Shown here piece by piece: positions 1-6,176 of a stretch of 6,571 nt of DNA. The translations under genes and the position numbers were made by a program. This stretch comes from Comamonadaceae bacterium. Lineage in GTDB: Bacteria > Pseudomonadota > Gammaproteobacteria > Burkholderiales > Burkholderiaceae_C. The notes below the pieces were generated by a model. It did not search any database. It had not been told where the DNA came from and saw nothing but the letters and a program-made list of their open reading frames with translations. Each line of letters starts with the position of its first letter. Within the stretch, counting starts at the first letter, position 1. The stretch lies in the NCBI GenBank assembly GCA_947454695.1, contig CANGMW010000143.1, positions 1-6,571 of the forward strand. Direction: 5' to 3'.

Positions 1-437
1 ACGGCAACAACATGGCCAACACCTGGCTGCAGGCCGCGCAACTGCTGGGCTTCAAAGTGCATGTCAGCACGCCCAGTGGCTACGGCATCGACCAGGCGGT
101 GGCCGGCGTGCGCAGCGACTGCTACCAGCTCTTCACCGACCCCATGCAAGCCTGCGCGGGGGCCGATCTGGTGACCACCGACGTGTGGACCAGCATGGGC
201 TTTGAAGCCGAGAACGAGGCCCGCAAAAAAGCGTTTGCCGACTGGTGCGTGGACAGCGACATGATGCGCGCGGCCAAACCCGACGCCTTGTTCATGCACT
301 GCCTGCCCGCCCACCGCGGCGAAGAGGTGCAGGCCGAGGTGATCGACGGCCCGCAATCGGTGGTCTGGGACGAGGCTGAGAACCGCCTGCATGCGCAAAA
401 AGCGCTGATGGAGTTCCTGCTGCTCGGCCAGCTCTGA
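1..437 (+). CDS. argF: Ornithine carbamoyltransferase, C-terminal part (5' end outside the window)
   Basis: Catalyses transfer of the carbamoyl group from carbamoyl phosphate to ornithine, giving citrulline, in cytoplasmic arginine biosynthesis. The reading frame is already open at the left edge and runs to TGA at 435-437, leaving about 145 residues, roughly the C-terminal ornithine-binding half of a protein usually near 305-310 residues. It opens with GNNMANTWLQAA, matching the DGNNxANSW-type segment of the family. It then shows DVWTSMGFE from base 180, the Asp and SMG loop that contact ornithine, and HCLPAHRGEEV from base 297, whose HCLP Cys is the active-site signature. The tail (residues VVWDEAENRLHAQKALMEFLL) is the usual C-terminal helix. 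The ATG at base 12 is internal and is not the start. A YkgJ-type gene follows after 11 bases on the same strand, so cotranscription is likely. Anabolic ArgF is preferred over catabolic ArcB because no arc genes are visible, but the distinction is not proven from this fragment. Confidence 0.95.
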   Translation, partial: GNNMANTWLQAAQLLGFKVHVSTPSGYGIDQAVAGVRSDCYQLFTDPMQACAGADLVTTDVWTSMGFEAENEARKKAFADWCVDSDMMRAAKPDALFMHCLPAHRGEEVQAEVIDGPQSVVWDEAENRLHAQKALMEFLLLGQL

Positions 438-448
438 CGCGCTCCGGC

Positions 449-754
449 ATGTCGGCTTGCACCACATGCGGCGCCTGCTGCGCGAGCTTTCGGGTGGATT
501 TTTCGGTTGAAGAACGCGAGGACCACGGCGGCACCGTGCCCGAGGGCCTGTGCGTGGAGGTCACCGAACGTATTTGCCGCATGCGCGGCACCGACCACCA
601 ACCCGTGCGCTGCGCGGCACTCACGGGAAAAATAGGCACTCAAGTCGCCTGCGGCATTTATGAATGGCGCTCTTCACCTTGCCGGGAGTTTGAAGAAGGC
701 AGCCAGGCGTGCCACAAGGCACGGATGCGGCATAACTTGCCGGCTTTGAACTAG
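449..754 (+). CDS. YkgJ-type cysteine-cluster protein, probable metal (Zn or Fe-S) binding
   Basis: A 101-residue protein with ten cysteines (positions 4, 7, 10, 11, 35, 43, 55, 68, 78, 88). The N-terminal CxxCxxCC signature and the later C-x9-C motif with CREFEEG are the hallmarks of the YkgJ / UPF0153 cysteine-cluster family (CxBxC-type putative zinc- or iron-chelating proteins). The molecular role of the family is unknown; metal binding is inferred from cysteine spacing. There is no signal peptide or membrane segment, so it is probably cytoplasmic. The ATG at 449 puts the first Cys at residue 4, as expected for the family, but no clear Shine-Dalgarno sequence precedes it. With only 11 bases after the argF stop, translation is probably coupled to argF. 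The length is normal for short family members. I see no functional link to arginine synthesis beyond co-location. The stop codon lies inside a perfect inverted repeat (737-761). Confidence 0.85.
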   Translation: MSACTTCGACCASFRVDFSVEEREDHGGTVPEGLCVEVTERICRMRGTDHQPVRCAALTGKIGTQVACGIYEWRSSPCREFEEGSQACHKARMRHNLPALN

Positions 755-761
755 CCGGCAA
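737..761. repeat. Perfect 9-bp inverted repeat spanning the stop codon of the YkgJ-type gene
   Basis: TTGCCGGCT at 737-745 pairs exactly with AGCCGGCAA at 753-761, leaving a 7-base loop (TTGAACT). The gene's stop codon TAG (752-754) sits at the loop/stem junction. The stem is GC-rich and should fold in RNA of either strand, but no T-run follows on either side. It is therefore not a classical intrinsic terminator. It could protect the 3' end of the argF-ykgJ transcript or assist termination. Confidence 0.5.
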
Positions 762-909
762 CGCCTTGAAACTGGCTTGGCGTGACACCGATTGACGCCT
801 TATGTGAAAACACGATCCGGATGTCAGGCACGCTGCAGTAAGACCCGCAGGGCTTGTGAAGAATGTCCGCACGCAGTCGAAGTTCATACGGCCCTTGAAC
901 CCAGCATTG
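751..909 (-). pseudogene. Possible decayed C-terminal end of an AraC-family regulator
   Basis: On the minus strand a frame is open for 52 codons between TAA (910-912) and TAG (751-753), with no plausible start codon context. Its last part reads IRIVFSHKASIGVTPSQFQ. This resembles the end of the AraC/XylS helix-turn-helix domain, where F-x-R-x-F-K ... G-[VM]-[ST]-P-[SG]-x-[FY]-R is the conserved finish. The upstream half of the domain is not recognisable in this frame. A neighbouring frame stays open further upstream (to about 929), which would fit a frameshifted relic. The match covers only about 20 residues and could be chance; a relic is my preferred reading, but weakly. Confidence 0.25.
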
Positions 910-993
910 TTAAGGGCGCGCTCGATCAAGAGTCGACCTAACTCTGAGCTTGAAGTTCTTGATGAGGCTTCAGCCCAACAACCTGGGTATTTT

Positions 994-1707
994 TCATTGG
1001 CTGACCCAGCAGGGCAGTTTTTGATCTAAAAGTCCCAAGTTCGAGTCAAAGTAAGGCTGGTTGGTGGTGCCTGAAAACCCCGAGAGCATCGGCCTGATGG
1101 AGGCGGCTTGCTTGAGTTTTTCTCGCGCCATTTTCATAGCGCAGTGCTCTGAAAAAATATGATGCCTGTCGTCAACATGCTCAAAAGCAGGCAACAAATA
1201 TTCGCTGGTGAATTTTTTGGTTGCGTAAAAAAATCGCGTGTCGACCAACGATGGGTTGAGCTCGTCTCGCCAAAAGATAGTTTGAATTTTATTTTTTTGA
1301 ATCAAGCTCTTGATTTCAAGGAAATTGCGGCAATACACCTTGCCCGTGCATTTAAAAAAATGATCGACTGTTTGCAAAAGTTTCGAGTGCTCAAGCGCAA
1401 ACTTGATCAAAGCACCTTCCCCATAGCCTTTACCTTTTTCAATCACCCGATCATTGTCCTGAAGGTAATGCACTTGCTCCACTTCAAGACCCATTTGAGT
1501 GAGCAACAGAACGTCGGATTCATCCAGCAAAGTCTGACCGGTGGCATCGGCGATAACAATTTTTTGGACGCCCATGGCGGCCCAAAAAAAGACTGCGGCC
1601 TTGGCGGTAATTTTTCTCGTCGCCACGTTGGTCATCCTCAACGCAAATACCCCCTCTGGCGGGTTTGAAGCGGTTGTGATGAGCACTAAAGCGCTGGAAC
1701 TGACCAT
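994..1707 (-). CDS. Uncharacterised protein resembling surface-polysaccharide locus proteins; AT-rich, probably acquired
   Basis: A 237-residue, apparently soluble protein that I cannot assign to a named family. From memory its pattern matches a group of uncharacterised proteins found in capsule and LPS clusters: an N-terminal strand with T-x3-NPP (residues 11-17), a charged segment ending in KGKGYGEG (91-98), KCTGKVYCRNF (119-129), VDTRFFYA (155-162) and SGFSGTTNQPY near the C-terminus (209-219). In that group the equivalents read GKGYGEGE and K[IC]TGR, and a glycosyltransferase-like role is suspected; this is inference. Start at 1707 is preferred because the N-terminal NPP segment lies upstream of the next Met (residue 25). 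The Shine-Dalgarno is weak. By my hand count the gene is around 45% GC, with one 60-base line near 32%, against about 73% in a sampled line of the neighbouring monooxygenase. Codons are rich in A and T. No other polysaccharide gene is nearby, so it is an orphan. It could also be an intact but silent remnant. Confidence 0.6.
   Translation of the reverse strand: MVSSSALVLITTASNPPEGVFALRMTNVATRKITAKAAVFFWAAMGVQKIVIADATGQTLLDESDVLLLTQMGLEVEQVHYLQDNDRVIEKGKGYGEGALIKFALEHSKLLQTVDHFFKCTGKVYCRNFLEIKSLIQKNKIQTIFWRDELNPSLVDTRFFYATKKFTSEYLLPAFEHVDDRHHIFSEHCAMKMAREKLKQAASIRPMLSGFSGTTNQPYFDSNLGLLDQKLPCWVSQ
1001..1022 (+). terminator. Candidate intrinsic terminator for the argF-ykgJ transcript
   Basis: On the plus strand CTG-A-CCC, loop AGCA, GGG-CAG forms a 6-bp GC-rich stem with one bulged A (1001-1017), followed directly by five T (1018-1022). 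On the minus strand the stem is followed by no T-run, so the signal points rightward. It lies about 250 bases beyond the YkgJ-type stop and inside the 3' end of the minus-strand gene at 994-1707, which would make the two transcripts converge with overlapping ends. A second inverted repeat, CTGGGT (983-988) with ACCCAG (1004-1009), overlaps it and could compete for folding. The stem is short, so confidence is low. Confidence 0.3.
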
Positions 1708-1731
1708 TGAAAACTACCATTTCTATTCATG

Positions 1732-1763
1732 AAAAAACGACGCTGACACTGCAGTCCTTGTCG
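1732..1763 (-). terminator. Weak candidate terminator at the end of the parE-parC-monooxygenase transcript
   Basis: Reading the minus strand, CGAC (1763-1760) and GTCG (1741-1738) can close an imperfect hairpin around the palindrome ACTGCAGT, and six T follow immediately (bases 1737-1732, AAAAAA on the plus strand). Position and T-run fit intrinsic termination about 60 bases after the monooxygenase stop. The outer stem is only 4 bp and the interior pairs poorly, so this may instead be part of the leader or promoter area of the next minus-strand gene, whose start codon is at 1707. Confidence 0.3.
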
Positions 1764-1821
1764 AAACGAGGCCGTCGCCAGGTCGGCGGGTTACGCGGTC
1801 AAACGAGCGGGCCCAGGCGCT

Positions 1822-3030
1822 TCAATCCGCTGCGCCACCATAAAGCCAAGGCACATCCAGCAAGCGTTCACCCAGCAGTTTGAGCGCGGCATCGCGCCCG
1901 AAACGTGCAGGCCCTTGCAAGTGGAAAATTTCGCCGTTACGAATAGAGCGTGCCTGCACGCGCGCATTGCGCGCCCAGCGTGCCCTTGCGTAGGCCTGCA
2001 CCACCGAGGCCACATCACAGGCAGCAGCGGCAGCCTGAGGTTGTGAAGCCGCTCCTTTGAACAGTCGCTCCAGCGCGGCCGCATCTTCCAGCGCCATGCC
2101 GGCGCCTTGCGCCAGGTAAGGCCGCATGGGGTGGGCGGCATCGCCCAGCAAAGCCACCCGGCCGCGTGCCTGCTCATGCGCGCCACGCATAGGCGGCCGG
2201 TCGCACAGGGCCCACAGGCGCCAGCCGGCAATAGCGGCGATGAGATCGCGCAACGCCGGGCAGGCACCGGCCAGTGCGGCCTGCAAATTTGCCGCGTTGC
2301 CGCTGTGGTCCCAGTTTTGTAAATCTGCGGGGACTTGCCCGTGCACGATGGCCACGATGTTGAGCCACGCGCCGCCGCGCACCGGGTACTGCACCACATG
2401 CAGCTTGGGGCCCAGCCAGGCCGTGACCTGCTGACTGCGCAGGGCGGCGGGCAGGCTGGCTTGCTCGACCATGGCGCGGTAGGCCAAGTGGCCGGTCACG
2501 CGCGGCGGCGTGTCGCCCAGCAAGTGTCGGCGCACCTCGCTCCACAGGCCATCGGCGCCGATCAGCAGCGCTCCCTGCAATGTCTCGCCGCTTTGCGTGC
2601 GAACTTGCACGCCATCAGCTTGGTCTGAAAAATTCGCCACGCGGCTTTGGAGCCGCAGCGTCACAGCAGTCTGGGCTTGCACTTGCGAGCGCAAGAGCTG
2701 GTGCAAGTCGGCCCGGTGGATGGTGGCGTAAGGCGCGCCGTAGCGCTGCACCATGGACTCACCCAAACGCAGCACGCCCAGTTCCGTTCCGCTCAGGGCA
2801 TGTCGGATTTGCAAGCGCTCGGGAAAGGCGGCGATGGTTTGCAAAGCGGGCATCAAGCCCCAGTCGCGCAACACCGACACCACATTGGGCCCCATCTGGA
2901 TGCCCGCACCAAATTCACCAAAGGCTGGCGCCTGCTCCAGCAGGGTCACCGACCAGCCTGCACGCGACAGGGCCAAAGCCGCACCCAGCCCACCGATGCC
3001 ACCGCCTGCAATCAACGCTGTGGAGCTCAT
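1822..3030 (-). CDS. FAD-dependent monooxygenase, salicylate/3-hydroxybenzoate hydroxylase-like
   Basis: A 402-residue group A flavoprotein monooxygenase, predicted to use FAD and NAD(P)H to hydroxylate a small, probably aromatic, substrate in the cytoplasm. Three family signatures are visible: the Rossmann GGGIGG at residues 9-14 with the ribose-binding Glu at 32, the GADGLWSEVR 'DG' motif at 158-167, and RVALLGDAAHPM at 291-302, the FAD-binding 'GD' motif, followed by LAQGAGMALEDA (307-318). The last form is typical of salicylate and 3-hydroxybenzoate hydroxylases rather than UbiH/UbiF ubiquinone hydroxylases. HRADL (105-109) is also conserved in the family. Length is normal. The ATG at 3030 was chosen because it places GGGIGG at the very N-terminus; the frame is open to 3225, but that extension only overlaps parC. 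It starts 22 bases after parC with no recognisable Shine-Dalgarno, so translation may depend on parC. The substrate cannot be told from sequence, and no ring-cleavage genes are present. Confidence 0.87.
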   Translation of the reverse strand: MSSTALIAGGGIGGLGAALALSRAGWSVTLLEQAPAFGEFGAGIQMGPNVVSVLRDWGLMPALQTIAAFPERLQIRHALSGTELGVLRLGESMVQRYGAPYATIHRADLHQLLRSQVQAQTAVTLRLQSRVANFSDQADGVQVRTQSGETLQGALLIGADGLWSEVRRHLLGDTPPRVTGHLAYRAMVEQASLPAALRSQQVTAWLGPKLHVVQYPVRGGAWLNIVAIVHGQVPADLQNWDHSGNAANLQAALAGACPALRDLIAAIAGWRLWALCDRPPMRGAHEQARGRVALLGDAAHPMRPYLAQGAGMALEDAAALERLFKGAASQPQAAAAACDVASVVQAYARARWARNARVQARSIRNGEIFHLQGPARFGRDAALKLLGERLLDVPWLYGGAAD

Positions 3031-3052
3031 GGGTGGGCGGCGTGAGAGGCGC

Positions 3053-5392
3053 TTATTCGACGCGCACGATGGTCGTGGGCTTGAAGCCCAGATCGGCCGC
3101 CTTGCCCTTGCGACCACGTGCAGCGCGGGCGTTGTTGAGGCTGCGGATCTCCAGCACTTCTTCACGGTCTTTGCCGCCGCGCCCCAGGCCTTCGATCCGG
3201 ACGCTTCGGGTGTAAGCCGCCGCACCGGCCAGTGTGTCTTTGGCCTCCAGGTCCATCAACATGAGGCCGCGCCCGCCGGTGGCCATGGCCTTGAGCTCGC
3301 TGATCTCGAAGGTCAGGATGCGACCACCCGTGGACGCGCAGGCCACATGCGTGGCCGCGGCTTGCGGAGCCACATTGGCCGGTGAGGGACGGCACAAGGT
3401 GTCGTCCGGGCCGCAGGTGATGAAGGACTTGCCGCCTTTTTGACGCGAGCTCATGTTCTCCACCGTGGCCAAGAATCCATAGGCCGCAGAGCTGCTCAGC
3501 AACAACCAGGCTGTGGCTGCGCCAGCGAAGTAATGCACCAGCTGTGTACCCGCTTCCAGTTCAATGAGCGTCGTGACCGGCTGGCCATCACCGCGCGCGC
3601 CCGGCAAAGAAGCCACCGGCACGGAATAAACGCGTCCGTTGGAACCAAAGGCCAGCAAGGTATCGACCGTGCGGCATTCGAAGGTGCCGTACAAACCATC
3701 GCCTGCTTTGAAGGCAAAACTGCTCGCCTCATGGCCGTGCCCGCCGCGCGCGCGTACCCAGCCTTTTTGGGACACAACCACCGTCACCGGCTCGTCCACC
3801 ACTTTGACTTCGGCCACGGCTTTTTTCTCGGCCTGGATCAGCGTGCGACGCGGGTCGGCAAATTGTTTGGCGTCCGTTTCCACTTCTTTGACCATCAAGC
3901 GGCGCAGGGCCGCGGGGCTGCCCAGAATTTCTTCGAGCTTGGTCTTTTCTTCTTGCAGCGCCTTGAGCTCCTGCTCGATCTTGATGGCTTCGAGCCGTGC
4001 GAGTTGGCGCAGGCGGATTTCCAGAATGTCGTCGGCCTGCCGCTCGCTGAGTTTGAAGCGGTCCATGAGCGCGGCACGCGGCTCGTCGGACTGACGGATG
4101 ATGGCAATGACTTCGTCAATGTTGAGCAGCACCAGTTGCCGCCCTTCCAGAATATGGATGCGGTCATTGACCTTGTCCAAGCGGTGCTGGGAGCGCCGCT
4201 CGATGGTGATCTGTCGGAACTCGATCCACTCCAGCAGCATCTGACGCAGCGACTTTTGCGTGGGTCGCCCGTCCAGCCCGACCATGGTGAGGTTGATCGG
4301 CGCCGAGGTCTCCAGACTGGTGTGGGCCAACAAAGTGGTGATGAGTTCCTGCTGCTCAATGCGGCTGGTTTTGGGCTCGCACACCAGCCGCACCGCAGCG
4401 TCTTTGCTGGACTCGTCGCGCACCACATCCAGCACCGCCAGCACCGAGGCCTTGAGCAGGTTTTGCTCTTGCGTGAGCGCCTTCTTGCCGGCTTTGACCT
4501 TGGGGTTGGTCAGCTCTTCAATTTCTTCCAGCACTTTTTGCGTGCTCACGCCCGGCGGCAACTCGGTCACGACCAATTGCCACTGACCGCGCGCCAGCTC
4601 TTCGATCTTCCAGCGGGCCCGGCATTTGAGCGAGCCGCGTCCCGTGCGGTAAGCCTCTGCAATGTCGGAGGCACTGCTGATGAGCTGGCCACCGCCGGGG
4701 TAATCCGGGCCGGGAATCAGGGCGAAGAGTTCATCGTCGCTGAGCTGTTTGTTCTTAATCAGGGCCACGCACGCTTCGGCCACTTCGCGCAGGTTGTGGC
4801 TGGGGATTTCGGTGGCCAGGCCCACGGCAATACCGCTGGCGCCGTTGAGCAAATTGAAGGGCAGGCGCGCCGGCAGTTGGCGCGGCTCTTCGGTCGAGCC
4901 GTCGTAATTGGGGATGAAGTCCACCGTGCCTTCATCAATCTCGTCCATGAGCAAGCTGGTGATACGGGCCAGTCGCGCCTCGGTGTAGCGCATGGCCGCG
5001 GCGCCGTCGCCGTCGCGCGAGCCGAAGTTGCCCTGCCCGTCGATCAACGGGTAGCGTTGCGAAAAGTCCTGCGCCATGCGCACCAGCGCGTCGTAGGCGG
5101 CCTGGTCACCGTGCGGGTGAAAGCGGCCCAGCACATCGCCCACCACCCGGGCGGACTTGACTGGCTTGGCCGCCGTGTTGCCCGCGGCACCACCGTAGCC
5201 CAGCCCCATGCGCGACATCGCATAAAGAATGCGCCGCTGCACCGGCTTTTGCCCGTCGCAGACATCGGGCAAAGCGCGGCCTTTGACCACGCTGAGCGCG
5301 TATTCGAGGTAGGCGCGTTGCGCGTAGGTCGCCAGATTCAGCGTGTCATCGGCAGGCGCGCCGGCAGACAAATCAAGGGTAGTTTGGTCCAT
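3053..5392 (-). CDS. parC: DNA topoisomerase IV subunit A
   Basis: The DNA-cleaving subunit of topoisomerase IV (ParC2ParE2), which unlinks daughter chromosomes and relaxes supercoils. It has 779 residues, slightly longer than E. coli ParC (752). Order of parts: an N-terminal arm and winged-helix cleavage domain (about 20-160) with KPVQRRILYAM (49-59), the quinolone region HPHGDQAAYDALVRMAQDF (92-110), and catalytic Tyr136 in AAMRYTEARL with the preceding Arg135. A tower and coiled-coil region with the C-gate follows (to about 490), including LSERQADDILEIRLRQLARLE nearby 448-468. A C-terminal beta-pinwheel (about 530-779) carries a GyrA-box-like RQKGGKSF at 650-657. GyrA is excluded by the degenerate box, by the partner gene parE and by overall character. 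Where E. coli ParC has Ser80 and Glu84, this protein has Gln97 and Asp101. The start lies 8 bases after the transglycosylase stop and lacks a clear Shine-Dalgarno, implying coupled translation. Confidence 0.97.
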   Translation of the reverse strand: MDQTTLDLSAGAPADDTLNLATYAQRAYLEYALSVVKGRALPDVCDGQKPVQRRILYAMSRMGLGYGGAAGNTAAKPVKSARVVGDVLGRFHPHGDQAAYDALVRMAQDFSQRYPLIDGQGNFGSRDGDGAAAMRYTEARLARITSLLMDEIDEGTVDFIPNYDGSTEEPRQLPARLPFNLLNGASGIAVGLATEIPSHNLREVAEACVALIKNKQLSDDELFALIPGPDYPGGGQLISSASDIAEAYRTGRGSLKCRARWKIEELARGQWQLVVTELPPGVSTQKVLEEIEELTNPKVKAGKKALTQEQNLLKASVLAVLDVVRDESSKDAAVRLVCEPKTSRIEQQELITTLLAHTSLETSAPINLTMVGLDGRPTQKSLRQMLLEWIEFRQITIERRSQHRLDKVNDRIHILEGRQLVLLNIDEVIAIIRQSDEPRAALMDRFKLSERQADDILEIRLRQLARLEAIKIEQELKALQEEKTKLEEILGSPAALRRLMVKEVETDAKQFADPRRTLIQAEKKAVAEVKVVDEPVTVVVSQKGWVRARGGHGHEASSFAFKAGDGLYGTFECRTVDTLLAFGSNGRVYSVPVASLPGARGDGQPVTTLIELEAGTQLVHYFAGAATAWLLLSSSAAYGFLATVENMSSRQKGGKSFITCGPDDTLCRPSPANVAPQAAATHVACASTGGRILTFEISELKAMATGGRGLMLMDLEAKDTLAGAAAYTRSVRIEGLGRGGKDREEVLEIRSLNNARAARGRKGKAADLGFKPTTIVRVE

Positions 5393-5400
5393 CGTGTCGG

Positions 5401-6162
5401 TCAGAGGTTCAGGGCGCTCAGGCGAGTCAATGGGTTCAGGGCCCGACTTTGCTTGAGGCGAAAGTTATGAATAGGAAGGTGGTGGGGATTGGCACCCAGC
5501 AAGACGGGCCGCAGGGCGGCGTGCAATTGCATGACGGTTTTGACAAAGACCTGGGTTTCCTTGTACGGCGGCACTTTGTCCCCCGCTTGGCGCACCGTGC
5601 CGACTCCGGCGTTGTAAGCAGCCAAAGCCAGGTCAAGACGCCCGGGAAATTTATTGAGCAAGTCGCGCAGGTAGCGTGTGCCCAAAGCGATATTGGTCTC
5701 GGGGCGCAACAACTGCTTCACCGCCTCTTTGGGTTGCTCCACCGACAAGCCATACTCGCTGGCGGTCAGGGGCATGAGTTGCATCAGCCCCACCGCACCG
5801 CGCGGCGAAACCACCTTGGCATCGAACCCAGACTCGGTAGCGACCAAGGCTTGAAGCAACTCGTACTCCACCCCATGCTCCAACGCTGCGGCTTGCATGA
5901 TGGGCTTTACTTTTTTATAGCCGGGTGATTTTTCAAAAAAACTCAACAACTTGGCGCGTGCCTTTTGCTGGTCGATCACATCACTTTGGTGCGCATCCGG
6001 GTTGTAAAAGTACAGGGTGTAGCGCGCATCCACACGTTCAGTCGAAAAAAGCGTGTGGCCATCGGCATCCATGAACGCCCAGACGTCGGCCTGCGCCGGC
6101 GACTGCAACAGCAGCCACAGGCCCAAGGCCAACGCCACTGAAGGCAGATGCCAAGCGACCAT
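5401..6162 (-). CDS. Exported lytic transglycosylase, SLT family with N-terminal DUF4124-like segment
   Basis: Cleaves the MurNAc-GlcNAc bond of peptidoglycan without hydrolysis, forming 1,6-anhydro ends, in the periplasm. Of 253 residues, the first 25 form a Sec signal peptide (hydrophobic stretch 8-20, likely cut after SPAQA, before DVWAF). No lipobox Cys is present, so it is probably soluble. Residues 26-52 (DVWAFMDADGHTLFS...) resemble the short DUF4124-type module often found before such domains. The SLT domain spans about 85-215 with catalytic Glu110 in ATESGF, the GLMQLMP motif (125-131), AAYNAG (181-186) and PPYKET (199-204 or adjacent), as in Slt70 and MltC/MltE-type folds. The tail after 220 is unassigned. 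Its ATG overlaps the parE stop by one base (TGATG), and GAGGTG eight bases upstream is a good ribosome site. It sits between the two topoisomerase IV genes; whether it acts in cell division is not shown. Confidence 0.92.
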   Translation of the reverse strand: MVAWHLPSVALALGLWLLLQSPAQADVWAFMDADGHTLFSTERVDARYTLYFYNPDAHQSDVIDQQKARAKLLSFFEKSPGYKKVKPIMQAAALEHGVEYELLQALVATESGFDAKVVSPRGAVGLMQLMPLTASEYGLSVEQPKEAVKQLLRPETNIALGTRYLRDLLNKFPGRLDLALAAYNAGVGTVRQAGDKVPPYKETQVFVKTVMQLHAALRPVLLGANPHHLPIHNFRLKQSRALNPLTRLSALNL

Positions 6163-6176
6163 CAGATGTCCACCTC
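6160..6176 (-). promoter_or_regulatory. Coupled start: Shine-Dalgarno inside parE and TGATG stop/start overlap
   Basis: On the minus strand GAGGTG (6176-6171) lies within the last parE codons (Val-Glu-Val-Asp), followed by an 8-base spacer and the ATG of the transglycosylase (6162-6160). The parE stop TGA (6164-6162) shares its A with that ATG. This is the only strong ribosome-binding site seen in the block and it supports the chosen start. The arrangement predicts that ribosomes finishing parE can restart on the transglycosylase. Confidence 0.7.

Noticed and set aside
122..643. Minus-strand open frame across argF and the YkgJ-type gene
   Set aside because: It spans two well-identified plus-strand genes and their gap, and shows no domain signature.
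925..963. Inverted repeat ATCAAG ... CTTGAT enclosing AGAGT ... ACTCT, considered as a mobile-element end or operator
   Set aside because: The arms are only 5-6 bp, there is no matching copy elsewhere in the window and no transposase, and short repeats of this size arise easily by chance.
1159..1668. A 169-codon plus-strand open frame opposite the AT-rich gene
   Set aside because: The minus-strand reading has coherent conserved-looking blocks (NPP, KGKGYGEG, TGK, SGFSGT) and a normal protein pattern. The plus reading has none and looks like the complement of those blocks.
755..1821. Search for insertion-sequence ends, direct repeats, tRNA or attachment sites bounding the AT-rich gene
   Set aside because: By eye I found no tRNA-like fold and no convincing direct repeat pair flanking 994-1707, so an integration mechanism cannot be named.
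3031..3225. An N-terminal extension of the monooxygenase by 65 codons
   Set aside because: It overlaps the parC 3' end, is rich in Arg/Ser/Pro as expected of an out-of-frame shadow, and would push the FAD-binding GGGIGG away from the N-terminus where this family has it.
3440..5470. A 676-codon open frame on the plus strand opposite parC
   Set aside because: It is antisense to a confidently identified parC and lacks recognisable domains. Its composition (many Arg, Gln, His, Gly) is typical of the mirror frame of a GC-rich gene. No ribosome site or conserved motif was seen.
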